A stretch of DNA of 64,000 nucleotides from Kalaharituber pfeilii (lineage: Eukaryota; Ascomycota; Pezizomycetes; Pezizales; Pezizaceae): the NCBI GenBank assembly GCA_015179045.1, contig WHUZ01000015.1, forward strand, positions 682,001 through 746,000, given 5' to 3'. The first letter of the stretch is position 1. Every line of letters starts with the position of its first letter. Both the position numbers and the translations under genes were made by a program. Positions 35,878 through 48,488 of the stretch are shown piece by piece. Below the pieces are notes generated by a model, which was not told where the DNA came from, searched no databases, and saw only the letters and a program-made list of their open reading frames with translations.

Positions 35878-38800
35878 ATGCCTGGAATACTTCCTATGAA
35901 ACTGATAAAATGCGGCAATTCACAAACCAGGATTGCCCAGGCTTGCGATCGGTGCAGGAGCAAGAAGATTAGATGTGATGGAATACGACCTTGCTGCTCT
36001 CAATGTTCCAGTGTCGGTTTTGAGTGCAAGACGTCCGATAAACTTTCTCGTCGGGCTTTTCCAAGAGGATACACTGAATCCTTAGAGGAGAGAGTCAGAC
36101 AGTTAGAAGCGGAGGTCAAGGAATTGAAGCAATTGTTGGATGCAAAAGATGAACAGTTGGAAATGTTATCGAGGATTCATTCTTTCTCACCATATTCACC
36201 ATCTTCAGGCACATCGTCTGGTCCACAATCTCGAGCAGCTGCAGGACTGGCTAGGTCAAGTCCGGTTATAGAAACCCCGTCTAGTTCAGGATGTCGCGAA
36301 GAGCAAGAGGAAGGCTTCATCATGCAAGAATCGGCGTTTTTAGTAACGGATGAAACTGGCTCATTTTATCTTGGCGGATCAAGTGGTCTGCCGTTTGTTG
36401 GTGAGCGCAACTTCACTTTCTGTTAACTTAGGGATTAGGGCAATTACTAAGAAGTATGAACAGACTTTTTCAGAAAGACACTTAGAGACAGAGGCTTTTT
36501 GAAAGAGGACTTCGATATCACTGCATTTTTTACAAGCCAGAACCTGGGTCATGCGGGTCACCCTTATCCATTGGTTCAATCTGGTTATCATGCCCCATCG
36601 AGGCTATCGTCTGATCATTTGGTCACATCATTTTTTCAAGAATATCATCCTTTGTTTCCAATAATACACAGACCATCATTTTTGAAGCAATACGAAAAAT
36701 TGATTTCGTGTTGCGAGACATCTACAGCACCAAATGATATACTTCCGAATTATTCTCTGGCGCAATTATATCTAGTTTTCGCTATTGCTGCAAGAAATTC
36801 CGAGGTATTTTAAAATATCCTTTTGTCCGAGACATACATAATCTGACAGCAATCTAGGTTCACGATGCCCAGGAAGTGGAACTTTTTGACCTGCAATGGC
36901 GTCAAGCCTTGAATTCTCTCCTTCTTGATACCTCTATTGAGGCTGTACAGTGTTTAGTGCTAGCACAGCTATATTGCTTCACGCTTGGTGATTATCATCG
37001 CCTAGCGCAGTATAAAGCTCTTTGCGTGGGTATGGCCTTGAGAATTGGACTTAATAGGATGCAGAAAGATTCAAATTCAAATGCAATTGTGAAGGAACTC
37101 AGAAAGAGAGCATTTTGGTGTGTGTATTGCTTGGATAGGTATAGTCACTGTTTTATAAGCTTCGACCCCACAGATCTTGAATTAGCTGATCATTTTTCTC
37201 CCTTTTAGCTTTTCGGCAGCTCTTCTCGGTTTGCCGAGGCTTTTGAAAGAAGAAGATATTTCTGTTGAGTATCCATCCGACATTGACGACGAATATATTA
37301 CGCACGATTGCTACCTATCTGTACTCCCAGGCGACTTCACTAAGATATCAAGTGCGATCGCCCTCTTCCGCGGCGCAAGGGTGCTTGCAAATGTCTTGGA
37401 TAGTGTTTACCCCACAGCCATGGCTCATGAACAGACGTTCCGAAGGCTCAGGGAGCTCGAGGATGAGCTTGACACTTGGAAAGCCGAGCTAGCACCCCAT
37501 CTCCGACTTGAATTCGTGAATGGCGTTCCCGCAACAAAAGTGGTGCATAGCCGATCCCCCCTGCTGGTGCGTCCCGCGTTATGTTTTTTTTTTTCCTGCT
37601 GACACTCCTGATAAATCAAGCATATGGGCTCATGTGACATGAATGCAGGTTCTTGCATATCACTACATTCGGATTTTGATACATCGCCCGGTTGTCCGTA
37701 GTACCGAGGGCACATTGAGTTCAGCCTCCTTCCTCTCCATGGCTGAGTCAAGCAAACACATCGTTCAGATCATTCAGTTGTTCTCCGAGAGAAAACTGGG
37801 CTTCTCCTTCTGCTTGAATAAGAACCACCTCCTTGTTGTTTCAGGTTTTGCAATTCTCTATGGAACAGTAAATTACCAACAAAAGGGACCTCTTGTGAAA
37901 GAGAGTGAGAAATTAATTTCAGGGGTTATTCATGAGTTGGAAAAATCGGGGTATGAGCGGGTCAAAGCGTTCCGAAAAATAGCAGAAACTATTGTTCACA
38001 TCGAGAAGCTGGTTACAAAAGATCTTGGCACTGTATCCGTCAATTCAGCACAAGGTCTTTACACCGCGTTGCCAACCTCGCCTACAATCTCACATAATCA
38101 GGAATCACGGCAATTGAAGAAGATAAGCTCACTTTCAGCAAAGTTCAGTCTCCACAAGGACTTAAGCCTGTCATCGCAGAATAATCTCCGCCGAGCGAAC
38201 AGTCAGATTATCTCATCCAGTATGGGCCAAATCTCACAGAACACTACCGCAAGGAGAAATACTCTTGTAGGACCGTTGGATGGAAGTGGGAAGATGCAGA
38301 TTAACCTCCGTCACTCTGGATCGACACCCAACTTGGATTATGTTGACTGGACATATCAATTGCCATCGCAAAGCCGTTCAGTGCCTGTATCTGAGCATTT
38401 ACATAAAAGAAGCAATATAAAAGATTCCAATTCTACTTCCGCTGACGACTGGGTCCAACTGATTGCGGTTATGGATGCTGCTCAAGGTGCCAGTATCTAT
38501 GGAGGTGGAGAGAATACCCTGTTGGTGAATTCTGTGTCTGCGTCAACACCTACAATTACCAATTTTGGCTTGAATGGTACTTGCAGCCTGGATGGCTATC
38601 TTAATAATTCTACGCACGATTTGAGCAATTCACAATTCATCCGAATGCAGTCATACAGAGCTACTCCACCGTCAGTATCTTCATTCTCAACTCTGAGTGA
38701 TGAAGGATTGAACAACGACGATAATGTGAACAAGGCCAGAAGTAGCCCCGGCAATGGTTTCGATGTAGCAGATTTGTGTAATTTAGAGGGCCAAATTTTT

Positions 38801-38878
38801 GGGGACGAAGGTATACAAGGATTATTAGTTGTTCAACCCGCAGCGGGTTTCGTTGGGGATGAGTGGGCATGCCAATGA
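35878..38878 (+). CDS. Zn(II)2Cys6 transcription factor, Cat8/FacB-type
   Basis: Five exons: 35878-36400, 36464-36804, 36858-37138, 37209-37566 and 37649-38878, giving 910 residues. The DNA-binding cluster has Cys23, Cys26, Cys33, Cys40, Cys43 and Cys50 (C-x2-C-x6-C-x6-C-x2-C-x6-C). Its context [31 protein letters not shown] is characteristic of yeast Cat8 and Aspergillus FacB, activators of acetate use and gluconeogenesis. A heptad coiled coil follows at about 68-102 for dimerisation. The fungal-specific middle homology region spans roughly 200-500 ([30 protein letters not shown]). The last ~300 residues are Ser/Asn-rich, probably an activation region. The ATG at 35878 was chosen over reading through the upstream A-run, which would add a poly-Lys stretch. 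Targets are unknown; the neighbouring secreted enzymes are only possible candidates. FacB orthology versus a paralogue cannot be decided here. Confidence 0.9.
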
Positions 38879-41651
38879 AATGTATGATTTTTGAATGGTT
38901 AGGCGTTTGTGGGACCCAATTGGCAAACTTTACTTTTTGGGCGGTGTTACTGATTTTCTTCCCCTTACGTTGGATTATTTATTCATTATTGTTCCATTAT
39001 TAGCTTAATTCTCGCTTATTTGACTTGTCTATCTTCTTATCCATGGGATCGAATGTTTTCCTGTATATGTCGCTCGAGCAGCTCCTATCACAATTTTGCT
39101 TTATTGGCTTTGTGGTGTCTTCTATCAGGCGAGTATGCGCATGAGACTTGATGTCTGGCTTTCATTTACCGGTGTTTTGTTTGTATTGGTATTATTTGTG
39201 TGTGTTGATTGGCTTCATATTTATCCATTTCACGCACCTTTCTTATTGAGTCAACAAATATCTGTCCATTTGAATATACTAGGAAGAAATATTATACTAG
39301 TGGCACCGTTTTTGCTGACGTGCATGCTCGACTACCCTTTTTGGACTTTGTAATAGCTATATCCATATCATTGCTTCATGAGAAAAATATATATCCTCAT
39401 CCTGATTAGACATCTTCAACGGACGCCTACGCTAAATAGGAAATGGGCAAAATTGAAAGATTTAGAAAAAGTATGCATAAGCTGATTTGAGCTTCTGTGG
39501 TTTGTAGGGCTCTTTATACAGGCGGGCATGGATATTGATTGCATTGTTTGGACGCAGTCGTATAAACGGTAACCTCGCCTTTTCATTTTTTTTAGGTCTC
39601 CAAACATCCAGCACACCCCGTTCATTTGTTTCGATTGTCTATATACACATCCTTAAATTGCTCTTTCTGACAACTGTACTCGAGCTATATTGATTTTTTT
39701 GCCCACAATACAAGCATCCATTTTAGCTTCCGAGTCCATCATCCATCGCCTGACGTGCCTTTCTTCTCCACAAATCCAGGAGTGATCCAAGTTTTGGAAT
39801 CAAGTATGGGAACCCCGCTTGACGTATTATAAACTGTGAGCATGTAGTTTGTGGGGCAAACAGAACTTCACGGATGCATAGACGGGGATGCCCCCCTAGA
39901 AGTTTCAAACAGGAATAATATGGCAGGAGCAGGGGGTAAAAAAAAAACATGACATTCTGACGCTGTGTAGTGGTACGATGATATACGGGTTTTTTTCTGA
40001 ACGTTTGTCATATAGAATGCTACTTTCTGAATGTATACGTTTTCTTGGTATTACATCACTTGGTCGTCACTTTTTCGTTTTTTTGGTTGCTAAAATACCT
40101 CCCATAAGTCGTGCGATTATAATCTACATACCACCACTATTACCATGCTACTAAGTACTTACCGTACTGTAACTTCTCAAACCTAATAGAAGCTGTCCTT
40201 TCGCGGACTCTGTACTGTCAACATATCGATTATTCCCCCCTTGTTACCCCCGTTACCCTATCATAGGGAATCTACTCTAGGTTCTAGAGTAACTACGGGG
40301 CTAAATAAGAACACCTCAGATGAAATATGGCCATAGTCGCGTATATCCTACTTCTTCCCTCTCCCCTCCTCCTTCCCCTTCTCCACCCCACTCTTCTCAG
40401 GAATTCTATGCATGTATATGGGGAAACACTCATTTCCATTCATGAAAGATGGCAAATGAGGCGGCTAAATACCCCCCTCTATTTGTCCCCCTCTCTCTCC
40501 ATCCCCGGGTTCTCGTCCCGCTCCGTCGTTCCTTCTCTCCTCCATTGCGTCAAAGCAAACCACCGGAACATCCCAACGCCAACAAATCACTGCTCTCCCT
40601 CATTTCTCCATCCATCATCATGTTCCCCCCTCCACCACCCCTCCCCCTGTAACATACCGAATTTGGAAGGTTGCACAAAGTCTATCCAAATCCAGCTAGT
40701 TAATTAGACTAACTCAAACTAGGCTACCCTAATAACTTAGTCTACCTTTCCCTTTACAGACACTACCATAAGTGGAAACATGACTTCTATTCTGGGAAGT
40801 TATATTGCAGGATTTGGTTAGTGTGGAACGACAGAGATATTTTCTGTTGCTAGGGACGCCTGACATGGAAAATACAGCAGACCTGAAATGTGGTGCACTG
40901 TATGCATATGGTAAATATGGCTATGTACATCAAGCTCCTACAAGCCTTTCCGAGATTTACCTAACGCTTCAAAAGGAAGAATTGCTTTGGAACTCACCCT
41001 ATTAAAATGCCAAAACTAGCTTGCTTAATTGCACTGCTCTATGTAAATGAGTGTAGTGCCAGAAGAGTTCTAGGGGAATTTAAACCCTTTGTATTTAATT
41101 AAAAAGCCTGCAACCCGAAAACAAAAAAAAAAAGAAACGAAAATGTCCTATCTACCAGACAGAAAAGTGTATGAATCCCTAATTAAAGAAGCACCATCAT
41201 AAGTATAGTTTTCCTACCCTTAACTGTCTAACCAACCGCTTCAGCCAGTCGGCGTCTTTGACCTACCACCTCGTTTTGCCAAAGAAATTCTGAGGAAATA
41301 GGGAAGTGAATGTCTGTTTGAAATGAGAAGGTATGAGGGGGGAAAATCTAAAGGTAAAATAGAAGCAACAAAGATGGTAAGAAATGAAAGAAAATCCTCC
41401 CAGCAGGTCTGATATCTGCTATCTGGCTCATCCATCACTTTCTCCTAAATCCAGGCGAACAGGAGATAAGTGGGAACACGAGAAAACGAAATGAAAGCAA
41501 GTTTTGCCCAAGAGCAATAAAAGCCAGTTCAGTCGAGAACATGACAAAGAATCGAACAAAAGTTTAACAAAAGTTAAAAGAAATAGGCTTCGGCACTCAA
41601 CAGATATTAGGTTTATTGTCATCTACAAGACACTTAAACCCCACAGTTATT
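38879..41651. other. Convergent intergenic region
   Basis: This lies between the 3' ends of the transcription factor (+) and the WSC protein (-) and should hold both terminators. It is AT-rich with scattered T-runs. No reading frame of note and no inverted-repeat element were recognised. Confidence 0.65.
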
Positions 41652-43930
41652 TTACTCATTGAATTTTTGGTTTTCCAGAGCACGTCTGCGTTTAATCCTG
41701 GACACCCATCGCTTCTTGGTTGGGGCGTACTCAAACAAGGTCAATCTTTTAGGACCACCGCACATCTCCTGCTTGTTACCTTTGCAAGGCATGTTGCATT
41801 CTGCAGTAGGCTTAAGGCTTCCAATCTTCAGCTCATTTCCGCAGAAACATTGGCCAGCATGCTCAGTACCAGCATATTTAAATCCCTTCGATTGGCAATG
41901 CTTCACGCAACCAGTATTTGTGACTGGCTCATGCCAATACCCCATATAAGGAAGAGTTCTGGAGGGAGAAACAGGATCTTCCCAGCATCCCTTTGCAACC
42001 CATCCTGCGGGAATATTGAGAGCAGTTGGGACTGATGTGGGAGTAGCTGTAGCTTTGGAAGTCGAAGTGGATGGTGATTTAGAAGTTGAGGTAGGGGTAG
42101 CAGTTGGGACTGATGTGGGAGTAGCTGTAGCTTTGGAAGTCGAAGTGGATGGTGATTTAGAAGTTGAGGTAGGGGTAGCAGTTGGTGGGGCCTTTGTTGT
42201 AGCAGGTGGCTTTGTAAGGGGCTTAGGGCTTGTCCCGACAGCACCCTTTGTGTACACACTCAAACGCCGGGCATCTCCGCAGTATTGGCTGGGGTCTCCT
42301 TTGCAAGGAATCATGCACTTGTAATCGCCCTTCCGGTCTGGCGCAATAGAGGTACCGCAGTAGCACTCGTTCGAGTATTCCAAACCTGCATAGGTTTGGC
42401 CCTTGGAGATACAGTAGTTGATACACTTCTCTACTGTCATGTCGTTGGCAGCAGTACGCATGCCAAGAGTGCGAGAGTTGAGGTCATCCAATGCACATCC
42501 GTCATAGGACCATCCCAAACTGGATACATCGGTGTGAAATATCTTGGGTTCTCCGACAACAACAGTAGCACCGCAGTCATTCTTAGGAACTGCCCTATCC
42601 GGGCCATAGGTGACCTCATTGCACCCAGGAAGACGATCAATCCAACCAGTCGTAGGCTCATCAACACGTGGTCCAAGATGACAGTCATTTTGAATGTTCT
42701 TATCCCAGAATTCAAAGAATGGGCACTTCTCAATCACACCGCTGTTGTCCGTGCAACTGTCAACCGCCTTTTGAAGGGTAGGAACATCCCATCCATTAAT
42801 GAAGTCTCCATGGAACCCTAAGAGCAAAAGCTGTTAAGTTCTGTCGTGCATTCTTGAAATGTAGGCTTTAATCTTACCATATCCTGTGGGGTCACCGTTG
42901 GACAAGACGAAAGGCCACTTTCCTCCTGGAAGCCAGTCATCCTTCCATTCATCGATATCGAACATGATTTCGTAGAAAATAGAGATTAAACGAATGGGAT
43001 GGGATGACGGGCATTTTCCACCGTCGACACGATCCGGATATGCCATATGAGATTTGTGATCGGAGCTGTCCAAGTCCTTCCCGTTCCAGCAACTGGGGAA
43101 GAACACTTGAGTGCGCAACCCATGAGGGCAATTCTTCGTGGGGAAACCTGGGGTCTCTGGACTTGGATTATTGTAGTCAAGACAGGCAAAACTGACAGCC
43201 TTCTGCTCCGGCGTACCAGAAAACGAGCGAAGGAATGGATCTCCAGCAAGCATGCGGAATCCCTCAGGGAAAGCTTGGAGTTTTTCGCCGGATCCACGAC
43301 GTTGTCTACAGAGGAGCTTTGTATGAGTATCGAAGACATGGATTCAAGGAGTAAGTGATGGCTCACAAGTAGTAGACCAAGGCTCCTCCTACCTGCTTAA
43401 CAGGGTGGAAGCTGCCATTCTGATTTTGACTATATTTCACTCGTTAGTAACTAGTTCCTTCACTTACTCGATTGATAGAAGCATACATATACAAGGTTGG
43501 AGTCCAGTAGTTGCTCAAATCCTGTTTAACAGAGCAAGTAGAGCAAGTAGAGTTGCGGGCTTGGGCGTAGTCCATAGTAGGAGCAAAGCCGTTGCCCCCT
43601 AAATGCAATCCCCATTGTCGTATGAGTTTCTCGTCCTTATCTCAAATACATGCAGTTATGATAAGAAGCAATTTCTCACGTACCCATGATGGTGTGCAAG
43701 TGTCCAGAAACCTTGCCAGGATTGACAATTGGGTCCAGCCTGCAAACACACCAAGTTAGCATTGTTTGTCGTAATAGGAACACCTGTAGCAAGATAGTTC
43801 AAGCAAGTATCAGGGGGAATACGGACCTGTCCACGACAACTGGTCTGCTGCAGGGCAATCTGAAGAAGGCATTGGTCATTGATGAGAAGAGCACGACTGC
43901 CAGAGCCGCACTCGCTGCTGAAGCCTTCAT
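41652..43930 (-). CDS. Secreted DUF1996 protein with two WSC domains
   Basis: Six exons on the minus strand: 43827-43930, 43684-43739, 43468-43598, 43367-43419, 42878-43305 and 41652-42817, giving 645 residues. A signal peptide occupies residues 1-21 (cleavage after MTNA), and the mature start FFRLPCSRPVV is typical of DUF1996. DUF1996 runs to about 345 (SGHLHTIMGGNGF, FPEGFRMLAGDP, CWNGKDLDSSDHKSHMAYP). WSC domain 1 is at about 359-449 and WSC domain 2 at about 529-620, each with the CYCG/CFCG and CxxPCKGxxxxxCGG signatures. They flank a Thr/Ser/Pro linker at 450-524 with an exact 26-residue duplication. WSC domains bind cell-wall glycans; DUF1996 function is unknown. There is no membrane anchor, but the tail is strongly basic (KKRWVSRIKRRR). 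Acceptor choice at 43420 skips a nearer AG because only the distal one keeps the frame. Confidence 0.92.
42021..42176. repeat. Exact 78-bp tandem duplication in the WSC linker
   Basis: Two identical 78-bp units (42021-42098 and 42099-42176) are followed by a 9-bp start of a third. 78 is a multiple of 3, so the coding frame is kept and the linker gains 26 Thr/Ser/Pro residues per unit. Sequence identity points to a recent duplication or active copy-number change. Confidence 0.95.
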
Positions 43931-46303
43931 ATTGGGAAAGACGCAGGGGTAAAGATTGTTTGTTTGAATGTGATTTCCGTTGAATCAAGACTAATTTATA
44001 TAACCAGAAAGACTGACTCTGTGTAGATTAGGACTTGCTGAATAAGAGGAGAGACAGGCATAGATATCGAATAGATAGAGAATAAGTGCTCGCGTACCTA
44101 TGAACGGAAAAGGAATGAAAGTTAAGGAGCGTGAGGGCGCCCGCAGCAGGGGCAGAGGGTATGTGTTGAGGGAGAGAACCCAACGTGTGATCGATGGTTT
44201 TGGGAGAACTATCCGGCCTCTAGAGTGCGGTGGGGAGCTAGAGGGAATTTATACAATACCCCATTTGCAGGCCACGGCAGGGCAGCGAGCGTTCCTGGAA
44301 TGCAGATCGGAGACATACATCTTGTGCTGCGTGCTGCACAGGGCCCGAGGATGGCTGTTTGAGATTGACTGCTAACACCAAGCCAGTCCCCATCCACGCC
44401 CCTGGGCTAAAGACGACTGGTATCCCCACTGCGCAGGCCCTCCCTGCGATACTGTGCGCCTACTGTGCATGCGGCATCGTCATTACCAGTCTCGACTACT
44501 ATCAGTATGTCATCAGTGATCCAGGGCTGCCAGAGTAGATATGTGCGCCATGGCGCAGTTGCACACATCTAAGATCTAAGGCAGCATCAGCCAGGTAAAG
44601 CGAGACGAGCCGGCGAGTGGGCGCATTCGGGTCCGCAGCCGTTCCTGGCGAGAAGCCGCAGCAACTGGGGAAAGGACGACGGGAAAAGCAACAACGTTAC
44701 GTCCAGACGACCCACTCTCGACAGACGACCGTGAGGACGTCTCTACACCGTTGCCTCATCTAGTAGAGCAATCGAGGGCAGGAGGGCAGAACTACAGGTC
44801 TGACTGCCGTCAGTACTTCATGCATGAACATCCAAGCGGAGAGAAGCAGCGAATTGATGACTTGTCGATGCCCGGGCAGCGCGCAATCCCCAGTCACTAC
44901 TGTAAGTACCAAGCCAGACAAGGGCTATTGCTCGTCTCATTCCACGTTCAAGTTGCTGTCAGCTCCAAGCCTGGCGTCTCTTCTATATCCACAAAGTACC
45001 GGTAGCAGGTCTAGCTGCAGCTGATATAATGCCATGGGCATGCTGGAGGCGGTCGCAAAATAGGTCCCATCGACGGAGAGGGGGGCCACGGCCAATGAAT
45101 GGGCCATCGCTCCCCTCCTTGAGCTGCTTGTTGCACGTTGTGCCGGAGCGCACTTTTGCAAGTTTGGGAAACTCCGATACATAGTTATTTCGTTGAGAAA
45201 CAGAGTGCACATAGCCCCGTAACCAGGAACGCACAGAGAGTAGCAATTTTGGCCGCCGCCTGCTACAACAGTTTGCGGGATGATCGCGAAGATAGGTATC
45301 TTGTAAGCGCGGACCTCTGACTGGATGATCAATGGACATGCAGGAACGGATGGTTGTTGCACCCAAATAGAACAGCAGCACTGGATATCCCTGTCCGTGC
45401 CCACCAACACACAAATCCAAAGTCAGAGGAGACAGAGCGAAACTCTAATTTTATCCAAGAGATGAACGAAGGCGTATCTGTACCCTCGCTTGTATGAACC
45501 ACGATCCAGGCCTCGTTCTAGAGGTGATAATGTACTATGCTTACAAGGCTAGGACAAGGTGCACTGCACCTGCCTGCGGATGAGAGAAGGTAAGCATGAG
45601 TCCCAGACCTGCATTGCTATACTGAGCCATAAATGATTGTTTTTGCTCAGGGACATGCTTATGGGGCCTCTCGTTTGATAAAGCCATACCAGTATTATCT
45701 CCACCAGTCTATAAAGGAGGGTTTGCAGTTCTTCTAGTATGCATATATACCTAAGTACTGAATATTTACATGTGCGGTGCATGAAGCAACCCGCTACCCA
45801 TATCCGAGAAGCGAAAGTTCACAGGGCGGTGAGTAGGGGATGTACTCGAGTACAAGGCAGACAAGGATATGCTGCAAAGAGTAAGGGACAAGGACAATAT
45901 GGGGCAATAAAATTCCCAGTTTTCCTGGGGGCTCACGTCATGTCTTGCTCTGCGTGCACGTTCCTTAGTCTCGGATTCGCTGCTTGCTATGATACAAGCT
46001 GTCCTATGTACTATGTACTTCCTTGCCCATAGTGCATGCAAGTGCGCCGCTCCCAATCTCGTAACCAACAGCTGACTACCGCTCACCCGGTATACCTCAT
46101 AATTAATCTCCATAATTAAGGCATGCGGCCGACATGTGGTTTTAGTTTACCTGCATGCTGGTTACGAGACTACCTGCATGCATTGTCCCTGCAACTTTAC
46201 ATCTTTTTTATGGCTGCTTCACCTTGATCTAACCTCTGCTCACCCCACGTTTCCTCCTGCATGTCTTGATTCTGAAACACACAGAACGAAAAAGTTCTTA
46301 CTA
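43931..46303. other. Upstream region of the WSC gene and intergenic sequence
   Basis: No further gene is supported. A short fold-back element is suggested at 46056-46171, where ATCTCGTAACCA faces TGGTTACGAGA. The frames at 44983-45420 (-) and 45766-46113 (-) show no domain. Confidence 0.55.
43995..44002 (-). promoter_or_regulatory. TATA box of the WSC-protein gene
   Basis: On the minus strand TATATAAA lies about 65 bp upstream of the start codon at 43930. The position is suitable for a core promoter. Confidence 0.45.
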
Positions 46304-47047
46304 TACAGTCTACCCTTGCTATACCGGATCCCTAAAATCTGGCACTTTTCGTCCGGTATAGCAAGGTTCCGGTATAGAATAAAATGCTTGGCAGACAGGG
46401 GGGGTGATAAAATTTTGTAAATTCAAATAATTACTGAAATAGGAGATGAACGAAGTAAACATCAACTTGTTTCACACCCAGCCAAAGACATCAATATGCA
46501 TCAGTCACGAAATCTAGAAAAATGTCAGGCCTTGAGTGTGCTTGAGAAGCATCAAATATGTAAACATTGACTAGAACCAAAATATGCTGAAGAAAAGTTG
46601 AATGAATTTGATAAACATCTTTGAGATGAATTGGTAAGATTACTGTACTTTAACTTAACTTTATATCCAAGGTATCTAATTTATTATTTTAAGCTGACCA
46701 GTAGCTGTATCTACTTAGTCAGGTATTTTGACAAGAAGCAACGAAGTGCCCAGTTTCCATTACTCGAACAACATTGTAGCAAGTGATGGTAGCAGTAGTA
46801 GCAACGGCATTAGCAGAAGCAGTGACAGCAGTGGTGGCAGCCAAGTGTGAAATGGAGTAGTCTAAGATGTATTAGTATTAGCGCGTCCGGTATAGCAAAT
46901 ATTATTTGTATGGAGACAGGGGGGTACTTGTCTGGAGGTTTCTGTCCGGTCCGGAATTGTTAGGGCGTCCGGTATAGCAAGGGCGATTTGTATGGGGGAA
47001 CGGATGTTGCAGCCAGAGGCCATCCGGTATAGCAAGGGTAGACTGTA
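46304..47047. mobile_element. 744-bp non-autonomous element with CCGGTATAGCAAGG termini
   Basis: Perfect 26-bp inverted ends: TACAGTCTACCCTTGCTATA at 46304, continuing CCGGAT, and its complement ending at 47047. Outer TA is the probable target duplication, as in pogo/Tigger-type elements. Further GTCCGGTATAGCAA motifs occur near both ends (about 46351, 46885 and 46969), a subterminal array likely bound by a transposase. No open frame of transposase type is inside. The perfect termini imply recent mobility, helped in trans. Confidence 0.88.
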
Positions 47048-47968
47048 GTAGAGTGGGAGTTTCCCGACTAATCCGACTAATCCATCACAATCAGAGAACG
47101 TGCAACTCCACAACTGGACCATAGCATATACTTGTGCATCGTACCCTTTAGAAATGAAAGTTGTCTGGGATGCTCAAGGTACGCAGTGATGCCCATATGC
47201 GTGCCACCCGACTGCCCCTGACAATATCTGATATCTCATCTCATATCTCACTTAAGCACGAAATGAGTAGACGCTGCTATCCAACTGGCCCGCTTACGAC
47301 CCGACCACTAATCTCTAGGGACGAAAAATGTTATTTCCTAGAACTGCAATCAATGCACGTAATATGTAACTTACAGTAATCACATCCGAAGTTCGATTCA
47401 ATTGGCGCATGAGCGGTTGCTCGACTAGGTCACCCCAAAGGCCCCGGTGCAGAAAAGAACTTGATCTGGAACGATAGTGATCGGTTTGTCTGAATGGGGT
47501 GTTGCCATAACAGAGGATTCGTTAGGTACTCTGGTACCAGGGCGCGCTACGCCTGCTCTCCCAGTTCAATGGGGCCAAGAGGGCGTAGAAGCATACTCGA
47601 GTCCATCCCACCTTGCCAGGATGCCAAAGTATTGAGCTTTCTACCGCTGCCCGTCTACTCTCATCCATACGAAGCCTCGTCCACCGCGATGCTCATACAT
47701 GTTCCCGTAATCCTGGCCCGCAAGCAGTGAAGCCCTCGCGAGTGCAGCCAGTGAGAACCCCAGTCGTGTACAGGCTTTGATAAACCTTACTAGGGATGCT
47801 TGTGGTGATCCCAGTCGAAACTTTCAAACTGACCTACATAGTAGTTTGGGAAGTTACACAGGGTTGTTTCCCTTTGTCCGGCTACCTATGCGGCGTTAGG
47901 TGTGCATATCATAATAATTACAAGTCCTTTATCACGGAAAAAGAATTGGCAATGGCACCAAGCCTTGG
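47048..47968. other. Short intergenic stretch between two MITEs
   Basis: No gene or repeat recognised; the small frames are not supported by start context, domains or splice sites. Confidence 0.6.
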
Positions 47969-48488
47969 TACAGGTAATCCTGACTATAATGAAACTCTTT
48001 CTAGTGAAATCCTAGCTATATGGTTGGGGACATCTGAACACGGAGTAAATTGCACCCCAACTTCAACGCTCTAAAGCGCAACTAAAATAAATAGATAAAA
48101 TTCGCATCGTAATATGATAGATCAATGGAGAATAAAGTTACGAAGTGATATCTATTTATTTGATTTTTGTTATAGTGCTTCATAAAGTTAAAGATCAGGA
48201 GTTTTATATGGAGAGGGGTCATAATTGTCTAGTCTGGTTGCACTACCCCTCGTATAATTGTCGCCCTTTAGTAATCACCAAATATAGTATAGTACATTGT
48301 AGTCTAGCCAAAAATGGAATAGAATATATACATCCCGCACCTTTTACCACTTGGTTTTATGTTGTTTGCGACTGATGCAATAGATACAGTATATGCAAGT
48401 GGACATCTAGCACAGCTACAGTGAAAACTGGCTATAGTGAAGAAAACCGGTCAGATTCTTGGTCTTCATTATGCCAGGGTGACCTGTA
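47969..48488. mobile_element. 520-bp TACAGGTGAC-family MITE carrying an insertion
   Basis: The left end TACAGGTAATCCTGACTATA and the right end CCAGGGTGACCTGTA match the 176-bp copy at 33975. About 340-380 bp of extra sequence from about 48019 to 48400 starts TGGTTGGGGACATCTG. This extra part is homologous, in opposite orientation, to 52400-52725. The element is therefore a host MITE interrupted by a second family. Confidence 0.7.

Noticed and set aside
43420..43467. Alternative acceptor ATATAG for WSC-gene intron 3
   Set aside because: It is nearer to the branch site but gives an early stop; only the next AG keeps the DUF1996 reading frame.
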